Shown in pieces: positions 9,430 to 17,654 of a DNA stretch of 22,500 bases. Every line of letters begins with the position of its first letter. Positions within the stretch are counted from its first letter, which is position 1. A program made the translations under genes and the position numbers. The notes beneath the pieces are model-generated. The model saw only the letters and a list, made by a program, of their open reading frames with translations. It was not told where the DNA came from and ran no database searches. The stretch is from Prorocentrum cordatum (Eukaryota; Sar; Dinophyceae; Prorocentrales; Prorocentraceae): contig CAUYUJ010017809.1 in NCBI GenBank assembly GCA_963575745.1, positions 42,501-65,000 on the forward strand, read 5' to 3'.

Positions 9430-9850
9430 CATGCACCTGCAGACATCCCACCCACCAGCCGCAACTTGGTTTGCAAAACCCTCGCGGTGGCGATTGCGGT
9501 GCATGCTTGGCGTTGGTTGGTGCATCTCTGCGGCCGCGCCAACCCAAACGCGCACGCAGCGGCCAGGTAGTTTGGCGCAGCCGACGTAGCCGCGGTGGCG
9601 CGGACCGCTGGGCACATCCCACCGGGCATTTCAGTGCGAATCGGCACCATGGCAACGTTGATAACAATGTGCACGACGATGATAGTCGCGATGCTGGTGA
9701 CGATGTTGGCAACGACGAAAACGCGGCCAGTGAGGGCGCCGACGCTGATCACGCCGACGACGGTGACGGCGTCCTCGCGTCGGTGATGAAGGTTTTGGAA
9801 ACGCTTCGACATGCGTGCGCGGCCGACGCACGAGAGTGGCCCGCACGTTA
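9430..9850 (+). repeat. Dispersed ~430-bp repeat, copy 1, with Asp-rich open frame
   Basis: Homologous to 11078-11545. Shared landmarks are TTTGCAAAACC, GGCGATTGCG, CTGCGGCCGCGC, CGACGATGATAGT, GCGATGCTGGTGACGA and GCGTCGGTGATGAAGG. A plus-strand frame (9471-9980) has an acidic stretch (DDDSRDAGDD and ADADHADDGDGVLASV) followed by LRHACAADAREWPA. No domain is recognised. The minus strand is also open here with a conserved TSIATIIVV, so the coding strand, if any, is unresolved. Confidence 0.7.
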
Positions 9851-9879
9851 TTATTTGACACGGATCGTGCCCCCCCCAT

Positions 9880-10424
9880 CACGCGCGCAAGGGCGTGCGA
9901 ATGATGTCGGCATGCGGCGCGAGAGGCCCGCTTTTCTCGAGAATTCGCAAGAGCGCGAGAACACGTTTTTTGAAAACTGATGTTGCGAAACGATGTGTTG
10001 TTGTGACTTGTTTGGACACTCAGTTTCGCAATCGCTACGAAACCAAAAATTGTTGACGGATTAGGGCATGCGTGCGCGACGACGCGCGCGGGTGCCTTTC
10101 GTCACGTTTGTTGTAAAGGACTCGCTACGGCACGCGCGCAAGGGCGTTCCAACGATTTCGACATGCGCGCGCGAAACGCGTTTCATATCATGTGCTGAGC
10201 ATCTTGAACATCCATGGGTACCCGTAAGAGCTCGCAAGAACGCGCGCACAAGTTTGTTTTGAAAATCTGTGTTGCGAAACCACGTTTTTATGTGTATTGC
10301 ACACTCGATTTGAAGATCCTTTCGAAACGGGAATTTTTTCAGGATTTCGGCATGCGCGCGCGACGATGCGCGCGTGCGCACTTCCTCCCATTTGTTGCCA
10401 GGGGTTCTGCAATACTCAAGATTT
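9880..10424. repeat. Diverged tandem repeat, period about 250-285 bp
   Basis: Motifs such as CACGCGCGCAAGGGCGT, CGACATGCGCGCGCGA, CGCAAGARCGCG and GTTGCGAAACSA recur with offsets near 250-285 bp. One copy spans about 9880-10125 and another about 10130-10424. The sequence is rich in CGCG blocks alternating with AT-richer text. No gene is recognised. Confidence 0.5.
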
Positions 10425-11078
10425 GTCACAAACAAATGCGCGCGCATTATGTATTTTGCAGAAGATGGCGGGGTGAGCGATACCGGCTCGGCTGGGATGG
10501 TACGAGTTCAAATTTAGGATGGACGATGGGGCGGAATCATATGTAAATTGCCTTACGGAAAGGGGATGCGATAATCACCTGGAAGGGGGTAAAGCTTATT
10601 ATCTTTGTGCAAAGGAGAATATACATGGTGCCACCTATAATGTGCAACATATGACATATGCTGTGCGAAAATGTGTTGTGCAACTTACGTGGTGCAATCT
10701 AGCGGTGCAATTGACTACCCTACACCGCGCGTGGCCCCCTTCCCATGTTCGTGTCACAAACAAATGCGCGCGCATTATGTATGTTGCAGAAGATGGCGGG
10801 GTGAGCGATACCGGCTCGGCTGGGATGGTATGAATTCAAAGTTAGGATGGACGATGGGGCGGAATCATGTGTAAATTGCCTTACGGAAAGGGGATGCGAT
10901 AATCACCTGGAAGGGGGTAAAGCTTATTCTCTTTGTGTAAAGGAGAATATACGTGGTGCCACCCATAATGTGCAACATATGACATATGCTGTGCGAAATG
11001 TGTTGTGCAACTTACGTGGTGCAATCTAGCGGTGCAATTGACTACCCTACACCGCGCGTGGCCCCCTTCTCATGTTCG
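10425..11078. repeat. Recent 328-bp tandem duplication (two copies)
   Basis: The segment from TCACAAACAAATGCG near 10426 recurs 328 bp later with only scattered substitutions and a one-base deletion (AAAATGTGTTG versus AAATGTGTTG). Each copy contains AGAAGATGGCGGGGTGAGCG, GGATGCGATAATCACCTGG and three GTGCAA motifs. The deletion breaks the otherwise shared open frame, which argues against coding. The near identity points to a recent event compared with the diverged repeats on either side. Confidence 0.9.
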
Positions 11079-11545
11079 TGCAACTATCCCACACACCAAC
11101 CCGCAACTTGATTTGCAAAACCTTTTCGGCGGCGATTGCGATGACTGTTTGGTGCTGGCCCTGGCGCATCGCTGCGGCCGCGCTAGCGCGCGCAGGCTCG
11201 CGCGCAGAGCAGCCAGCTAGTCTGGCGCGACCGACGCGACTGCGGTGGCGCTGACCGCTGGGCTCTTCCCAGCGCGTCTCGCAGGCCACGCTGGCGCGTG
11301 GGCACTTCAGTGCGAGTCGGTGACTCGGGCGGGCGCGGCTTCGTGGCTACGTCGACAACGGCAGACACGACGATGATAGTAGCGATGCTGGTGACGACGG
11401 TGGGGCAATGACGACGGCACGGCCGCTGACGGCGCCGATGCTGACCACGCCGATGACGAGGATGGTGTCCTTGCGTCGGTGATGAAGGCTTTGGAAAGAT
11501 TTCGACATGCGCGCGCGGCCGACGCGCGCGAGTGGCCAGCATGAT
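11079..11545 (+). repeat. Dispersed ~430-bp repeat, copy 2
   Basis: Counterpart of 9430-9850. Over 11405-11540 the plus-strand frame gives ADADHADDEDGVLASV and RHARAADAREWPA, very like copy 1. Many differences are at third codon positions (AAT/AAC, GAT/GAC, CTT/CTC). About two extra bases near 11395-11403 put this part out of frame with the preceding DDDSSDAGDDGG. It reads as a decayed paralogous fragment. Confidence 0.65.
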
Positions 11546-11790
11546 ATTCTTTGAACTGCCTCTGGCCAGTGCCGCCGATCTGGGGAGCTCTCCCCCCGTC
11601 TGGGGGGTGCCGGGGGGGAGGGAGGAGATGCTCCCTCCCCCCCAGTTCCGGGGTGGTTTTCCTGGAACCCTTCCCAAATCAACAACAAAATGGGTCCCCT
11701 GGGGGAGAGGGGGGAGGGGGGGGGGGGGAGGGGGATTTCGCACACACGCCCCCCCCTCTCTCCCCCCCTCGGCAGAGCCACCCTGGACGG
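11546..11790. repeat. G/C-run low-complexity segment
   Basis: Long G runs (11701-11732) and C runs (11747-11768) alternate with short unique text. Mirror-like open frames on both strands are low-complexity Gly/Pro. No gene. Confidence 0.8.
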
Positions 11791-12190
11791 GCCTGACGCC
11801 GAATCGGGCCCGTGTCCTGGTGCCGTCTTTGGGCCCTGGGGCCGTCTGAGGGCCCACTTGGGGCGTTTTGGGACCTTCTTGAGAGCCTCTGGGGCCGTCT
11901 TGGGACGATCTTTTGGCCTCTTTGGCCGTCCTGGGCCGTCGGAAACTTGAATGGGCGAAAACCATAAAAACCCACAAAAACCTGAGGAACATCAATGTGC
12001 TGGGCCTTCTCAAGCCCTCTCGGGGCTCATCTTAAGGGCCTCCGGGGCCATCTTGGGGCCCTCTTACGCTCCTGGACGGTCTTGGCTCTCTTGGAACGCT
12101 CTTGGGCCGTCGTGAAGCCATCTGGGACCTCTGGGACCTTCTCAATGGTAGTTTGGGCCGTCCTGGGCGCCACTGGGTCCGTCTTGGGGC
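11791..12190. repeat. CTTGGG/GGGCC-type degenerate minisatellite, block 1
   Basis: Irregular short units built from TCTTGGGRCC, CCTCTGGGGCC and GGGCCGTCCTGGGCCGTCGG. A longer marker (GTCCTGGGCCGTCGGAA, then AAAACCCACAAAA) recurs near 13010-13065. This block resembles 12771-13320 and 15940-16110. No coding role is seen. Confidence 0.75.
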
Positions 12191-12312
12191 CGGGCAGGTC
12201 TGTTACGCCCGAACGTTCCCTCTTCGCCCCTCCCCATGCGTCCCCTCCCGCCGGGCAGGTCTGTTATGCCCAAACGTTCCCCCTTCGCCCCTCCCCATGC
12301 GCCCCCTCCCTA
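12191..12312. repeat. Two-copy tandem repeat, period 61 bp
   Basis: CGGGCAGGTCTGTTACGCCC at about 12191 recurs as CGGGCAGGTCTGTTATGCCC at about 12252. In both copies it is followed by an AACGTTCCC segment and CTTCGCCCCTCCCCATGCG. A shorter related CTTCGCCCCTCCCC block occurs at 13351. Confidence 0.85.
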
Positions 12313-12329
12313 TTCGCCCGACCAGAACG

Positions 12330-12770
12330 TCTTCACTCGCACCTCGCTCTTTCCGTCACCTGGGCCGGCACGGGAACAGAAAGAGCGTTTGAGGAGCATG
12401 CCCGAGCTGTCTCACGACACCGTTCGCTCTTGGGAGCCTTGGTGTTAAGTGTTTGTTCTATTACCGCTTGCTGTTGGGAGTCTTGGTGTGAAGAGCTTTC
12501 ACGTTACCACGCGCTCTTGAAGCCCTGGTGTGAAGAGCTCTTAACGTCACCATGCGCTCTTGGGAGCCTTGGTGTGAAGAGCTTGTCGCGTCATTATGGG
12601 CTCTGGGGAGCCTTGGTGTGAAGAGCTTTTTACATCACCGGTCGCTCTGGGGAGCCTTGGTGTTACGAGTTGTTTACGTGACCACTCGCTCTTGGGAGCC
12701 CTGATTTTACGAGCTTGACACGTCACTGTGGGTTCTTGGGGGCCTCTGTTATTTTGCGTCTCCGGCCTTG
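12330..12770. repeat. 44-bp minisatellite array 1 with leader and trailer
   Basis: A leader (CTTCACTCGCACCTCGCTC, CCTGGGCCGGCACGGGAAC, CCGAGCTGTCTCACGACACC) precedes about 7 units of 43-44 bp starting near 12428. Unit landmarks are CTCTTGGGAGCCTTGGTGT, GAAGAGCTT and a terminal ACGTCACC or close variant. A trailer (GGCCTCTGTTATTTTGCGTC) follows. Leader, units and trailer recur together at 13405-13990, so the whole block is a segmental duplicate. Confidence 0.9.
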
Positions 12771-13320
12771 CTTGAGGGTCTGGTTCTGGCCCTTTTGGAA
12801 CCTCTTGGGACCCTCTTGGAGCCGTCTTGGAGGGCGTTGGTCATTTTGGAGCTTTCTTTGGGGCCCCTGGGGGTCCTCTTGAGAGCCTCTTGGGGCCCAC
12901 TTGGGGCTCTCTTGGGAGCCTCTAGGGGCCCTCTTGGGCCGTCCAGGGGCCCTGTGGGACCGTCTAGGAGCCCTCTTGGAGCGTCTTGGGGCCCTATTGG
13001 GATCTTGGGCCGTCCTGGGCCGTCGGAAGTCCAGAAAGGCGAGAATCCCTAAAACCCACAAAACCCTAGGGAAGTTCGATTCCTCCAAAATTCCATGGGG
13101 GTCCTCTCAAGGGCCCCTGGGACCATCATGGGGCCCTCTGGAACTGTCTTGAAGCCATCTCAAGCCATCTGGGAACGCTCATGGGCGGTCTTGGACTCTC
13201 CTGGAGCGCTCTTGGGCCGTCTTGAGCCTTGGACCTCTCTGGGGCTGCGCCTCTTGGGCCGTCTTGGGCGCCTCTTGGGCCGCCTTGGGCGCCTCTGGGG
13301 CCGTCTTGGGGGCGCGCGCG
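12771..13320. repeat. CTTGGG/GGGCC-type degenerate minisatellite, block 2
   Basis: Irregular units such as CCCTCTTGGAGCCGTCTTGG and GGGCCCTCTTGGGCCGTC, similar to block 1. Includes the GGGCCGTCCTGGGCCGTCGG marker with AAAACCCACAAAACC. Ends in an alternating GC run at 13314-13330. Long open frames here reflect repeat composition. Confidence 0.8.
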
Positions 13321-13404
13321 CGCGCGCGCGTGTTTCGCCAGAGCGCGCGCTCTTCGCCCCTCCCCTGGAACCCCTCCCTGGAGGGCGAGTCGCCCCACCG
13401 GAAT

Positions 13405-13990
13405 GTCTTCACTCGCACCTCGCTCGCTCTTTCCGTCACCTGGGCCGGCACGGGAACGGAAAGAGCGTTGAGGAACAAGCCCGAGCTGTCTCACGACACC
13501 GTTCGCTCTTGGGAGCCTTGGTGTTCAGAGTTTGTTACATCACCGCCCGCTCTTGGGAGTCTTGGTGTTAAAGGCAGTTCACGTTTTACCGCTCGTTCTT
13601 GAGAGCATTGGTGTTAAGAGCTTGTCACGTCACCGAGAGCTCCTAGAAGTCTTGGTGTGAAGAGCTTGTCACGTCATAATGGGCACTTGGGGGTCTTTGT
13701 GCTCAGAACGTTTTACGTCACCGCTCGCTCTTGGGAGCCTTGATGTGAACAGTGCTCAACGTCACTGGTCGTTCTTGGGAGCCTTGGTGTGCAGAGCTTG
13801 TCGCGTCATTATGGGCTCTGCGGAGCTTTGTATTCAGAGCTTTTTACGTCACCGCTCGCTCTTGGAAGCCTTGGTGTTAGGAGTTGTTTACGTCACCGCT
13901 CGCTCTTGGGAGCATTGATGTTACGAGTTTGTCACGTCAATGTGAAGCATTGGGAGCCTCTGTTATTTGGCGTCTCTGGGCCTGCTTGAG
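13405..13990. repeat. 44-bp minisatellite array 2 with leader and trailer
   Basis: Same leader and trailer as array 1, but with about 10 units (starts near 13507, 13551, 13597, then every 43-44 bp to 13904). The last four units follow the same variant order as the last four of array 1 (a GTCGCGTCATTATGGG unit first, a TTACGAG unit last). Block duplication was therefore followed by unit gain or loss. Most units carry ACGTCA. Confidence 0.9.
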
Positions 13991-14129
13991 GGTCCTGTTG
14001 GGGCCTTTCGTACCTTGTGGACGTCGAAGCCCGAAAAGGTAAGAATCCAAACCCAAAAACCTATAATTATCCTGGCGACGGACCCAACCATATGCAGGTG
14101 TGGGTGCCGCAATTGTGAATTTCTTCTTC

Positions 14130-14770
14130 AGTGGAGCTCCCTATGGGGCCACGAAGCGCTGCACTGGGTGGGGGGGAACGCATGCGGGCGGCAGCACTGG
14201 GGCCTTCGGTGGAGCTGTGGGACGCATGCAGACGGTCCCACTGGGGGCTTCAATGGAGCTCCCTATGGGGCCACGAAACGCTGCACTGGGTGGGTAAAAA
14301 TACCAATTTGGGCTTCCGGGGCGCATGCGAGCGGTCCCACTGGGGGCTTTGGTGGAGCCCCCTACGGGGCCACGAAACGATGCAATGTACGAGTGAAAAT
14401 GCCAAATTGAGCGTGCGGGACGAATACTGGCTGTCCCATTGGCGGCTTCGGTGGAGCTCCCTATGGGGCCACGAAACGCTGTACTGGGTAGGTAAAAATA
14501 CGAAAGTGGGCGTGTGGGACGCATGCGGGCGGTCCCACTGGGGGCTTCGGTAGAGCTCCCTGTGGGGGCCACGAAACGCTGTACCGGGTGGGTGAAAATA
14601 TTAAATTGGGCGTGCGGGACGCATGCGGGCGGTCCCATTGGGGCCTTCGGTGGAGCTCCCCATGGGGCCACGAAACGCTGCACTGGGTGGGTGAAAATGC
14701 CAAATTGTGTGTGTGTGCGGGGCGCATGCGGACGGTCCCACTGGCCACGAAACGCTGTACTGGGTGTGGC
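14130..14770. repeat. ~99-bp minisatellite array A
   Basis: About seven units mark their starts with GGAGCTCCCTATGGGGCC near 14133, 14211 (short), 14255, 14354, 14453, 14552 and 14652; spacing is 99-100 bp in the main part. Each unit contains CCACGAAACGCTG, GGGTGGGTRAAAATA-type text and CGCATGCGGGCGGTCCCACT. No intact long frame is shared by all units. Confidence 0.95.
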
Positions 14771-14970
14771 GGACGCATGTGGCCACCCTCGGCGGTGGAC
14801 AAACCTTCCTTTAGAAAATTTTTAGTGAAAAAGGCCTGGGACCGAAACCGGCGGACCTGGACCCGCAAAAATGACGGCCGCGACGCCCTCTCGCGAACCG
14901 AAAACGGCCAATTCGCTAATCGACGTGTCAGGGTAGGAGGTCTGTCCACCCCCGACACCCCTACTGGGGC
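14771..14970. other. Unique spacer between the two related arrays
   Basis: About 190 bp without repeat units (AGAAAATTTTTAGTGAAAAA, then GC-richer text), splitting array A from array B. Its origin is not recognised; it may be an insertion into a once continuous array. Confidence 0.6.
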
Positions 14971-15815
14971 CTCCGATGGAGCTCCCTATAGGGCCACGAA
15001 ACGCTGTACTGGGTGTGGCGGGCGCACGTGGCCACCCTCACTGGGGCCTTCGGTGGAGCTCCCTATGGGGCCACGGAACGCTGTATTGGGTGTGGCCGAC
15101 GCATGTGGCCACCCCCACTGGGCCCTTAGGTGAATCTCCCTATGGGGCCACGAAACGCTGTACTGGGTGGCAGACGCATTAGGCCACCCCTACTAGGGCC
15201 TCCGGTGGAGCTCCCTATGGGGCCACGAAGCGCTGTACTGGGTGTGGCGGACGCATGTGGCCACCCCCACGGGGCCCTTAGGAGGAGCTCCCTATAGAGC
15301 CACGCAACATGCGAGGGGTGTACCGACACGGGTGTGGCGGACGCATGTGGCCACCCCTACTAGGGCCTCCGATGGAGCTCCCTATGTAGCCACGAAACGC
15401 TGTACCTGGTGTGGCCGACGCATGTGGTCACCCCCACTTGGGCCGTTAGGTGGAGCTCCCTATGGGGCCACGAAACGCTGTACTGGGTGTGGCGGACGCA
15501 TGTGGCCACCCCCATTTGGGCCTCCCGTGGAGCTCCCTATGGGGCCACGAAACGCTGTACTGGGTGTGGCGGACGCATGTGGCCACCCCCACGGGGCCCT
15601 TAGAAGGAGCTCCCTATAGAGCCACGAAACATGTGAGGGGTGTACCGACACGGGTGTGGCGGACGCATATGGCCACCCCCACTGGGCCGTTGGGTGGAGC
15701 TCCCTCCCTATGGGGCCACGAAACGCTGTACTGGGTGTGGCCGACGCATGTGGCCACCCCCACTTGGGCCTTTGGTGGAGCTCCCTATGGGGCCACGAAA
15801 CGCGTGAGAGGTGAT
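14971..15815. repeat. ~77-bp minisatellite array B with 322-bp higher-order period
   Basis: Eleven units start near 14978, 15055, 15132, 15207, 15284, 15374, 15452, 15529, 15606, 15696 and 15777. The common unit has GGAGCTCCCTATGGGGCC, ACGAAACGCTGTACTGGGTG and GGACGCATGTGGCCACCCCC. The 90-bp variant units at 15284 and 15606 share CTATAGAGCCACG and a GTGTACCGACACGGG insert and lie 322 bp apart, which marks a four-unit higher-order repeat. Array B shares its first half-unit with array A. Confidence 0.95.
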
Positions 15816-16110
15816 GATAGTGGCGATGATGCTGATGATGAGGAGCGGGAGGGGGGGCAGCGGGAGGAGACGCGGGGCGATGTCTCTTCAAAACGCGGAC
15901 CCAACACCACAGGATGGTTGGGAAAAATCTAGTCAGGCCCTCGGGGGTCCTTGTAAGAGCCTCTGGGATTATCTTGGGGCCTTCTGGGACCGTCTGCAGG
16001 CCAGCTTAAGCCATCTGGGAACGCTCTTGGGCGGTCTTGGACTCTCCTGTAGCGCTCTTGGGCCGTCTTGGGAACTGTTTGGACCTCTCTCGGGCCGTTT
16101 TGGGCGCCTC
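15816..16110. repeat. CTTGGG-type minisatellite, block 3, after a GATGATG stretch
   Basis: A short GATGATAGTGGCGATGATG stretch leads into text closely matching 13095-13280 (CATCTGGGAACGCTC, GGGCGGTCTTGGACTCTCCT, AGCGCTCTTGGGCCGTCTTG). This is a third copy of the same repeat module. Confidence 0.75.
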
Positions 16111-16879
16111 CATGAAACGGCGCGCGAGGCAGGCAGCGTTGAACGAGCCAGAAAAACCGGACATCACAGCCATTGCATCCCCTAACGGCGCGCAAGGCAG
16201 GCCGCGTGAAACGAGTGGAACAGGCAAGCGAGAGATGCAGGCAGCCAAAGCACTGTGAGGAAAAGCCTCCACCACTGTGAGGAAAAAGTTCACATCACAT
16301 CTCAGAAATGGTTTTAACACCGTGATGTTTTCTTGTCAGTGCGGTTCACTGTCTAGAAAATTCAGGGAGATGTAGACACACGCTCCACCGATTCAAATAT
16401 AGCAGGCACTGCCTTGGGAGGACACTATGCAGTGTTGCTATGCGGAATGGCATGAGCGAATGGCGGCGGGAGGAGGGGTCGAGTCAGAAACTGAAACACC
16501 TGTCTTACAGGGAACGGCAAAAACAAATCAACAACAAGTGTCTGCCAGACTCCAATGACGAAGACTGCCCAGCTGCCGACGTCAGAACGCAATCCTTGAG
16601 ACTGCCCAAACTGGCTACTTCAGACAGCAGTCCTTGAACTCCTCACGGCACGCGGCAGAGACACGGCTGATCTCCGACGAAACACTAGAAGCAAAATTAC
16701 AAGCGTGTTACTCCGAACAGAAATCGAATCCGAAACCGTCCGAAACCGACAGGCCGCAAGCAGCCCATGAGGGCACAGCGACGCAAAAAAAACACAACGA
16801 CCGAACGTATGGAAGCGACCGAACCCCCCTTGCAAACTAGCCTGCCTGAGCACAGGCTCAAGGGTAGGGCGACGCCATC
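16111..16879. other. No gene recognised
   Basis: More balanced composition. Two short repeats occur: a GGCGCGC-AGGCAGGC pair at 16119 and 16186, and CACTGTGAGGAAAA twice near 16251 and 16273. Short frames on both strands show no domain. Confidence 0.45.
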
Positions 16880-16915
<36 letters not shown>

Positions 16916-16920
16916 CACAC
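16880..16920. repeat. (AT)n/(AC)n microsatellite
   Basis: About 16 AT dinucleotides with one G interruption, ending in ACACACAC. Confidence 0.95.
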
Positions 16921-17654
16921 TTAGAAAGCCTTGGTTCGCTAGGGACTGGTTTCCCCCCCAAAAAAAATCCTTCCAAAACCCTCCCCAAACTCTTCGACGA
17001 GCCTGCCGGAACCATTCCAGAAGGGTTTTCGAAGGGATTCGGGAGGTTCTCAGCTGTTTTGAAAGGAGACCAAGTCCTAGCGGACCCTGGACTTTCTGAA
17101 TCTATGTTGATCTCTTCGCCCGAAGGAGCTGCCTCTCACGAGGCGGCCCGTGGCATCCTGGGGCTCCCGCAGCCTCCTCCCGAGCTCGTCCGAGGCCCGC
17201 GGCCCAGAGAGCCCTGCCCGCGCCGGCACCGTCTCCCTCCAGGAGGACCTCCGCTGGCGGCCTCCGCTCCAAGGCCGCCCCGCGACTGCCTGCGGCGCCC
17301 AGAGAGCTGCCCCACGTGCCGCTCGCCGCTCGCCAGCCGGCGCACGCCCCCACCCGCCGCTTGCCAGCCGGCGCACGCCCCCCCCTCGACGCTGGCCGCC
17401 GCCTCGGCGACGTGCCGAGAGGCACGACGTCTGTGCGCACGGGCCGCAGGGAGGCGTCTGCAGCCGAGGCCTCCGATGGCAGCAGGGAGGCGCGAAGCCC
17501 TCGCGGGCCTGCCCTTTTCGGCGCCCGCCGCGGGGCCGCGCGCCCAGGCCCGCCCGCTGCCCCCGGCTTCTCGCGGGTCGCGGCGCCCCACCGCGCAGCC
17601 GGCGGCACCCCCCTCTGCGCTCTGGCGCCGCGCCCGCGCCCCGCCGCCTGGCGC
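16921..17654. other. 3' flank of the receptor gene, no gene recognised
   Basis: Contains the receptor's presumed 3' UTR on the minus strand, just below 17655. The part from 17120 is extremely GC-rich with a small direct repeat (GCCAGCCGGCGCACGCCCCC, at about 17334 and 17365). Open frames on both strands are composition effects. No polyadenylation signal could be assigned. Confidence 0.5.

Noticed and set aside
12330-15815. CRISPR array
   Set aside because: Units are head-to-tail and similar along their whole length, with no unique spacers, and the context is eukaryotic.
14130-15932. Repeat-containing open frames (WSSLWGHETL / GAPYGATKRC type) as a repeat protein gene
   Set aside because: Unit lengths of 99-100, 75-78, 81 and 90 bp shift the frame between units, stops interrupt all frames, and similar open text appears on both strands.
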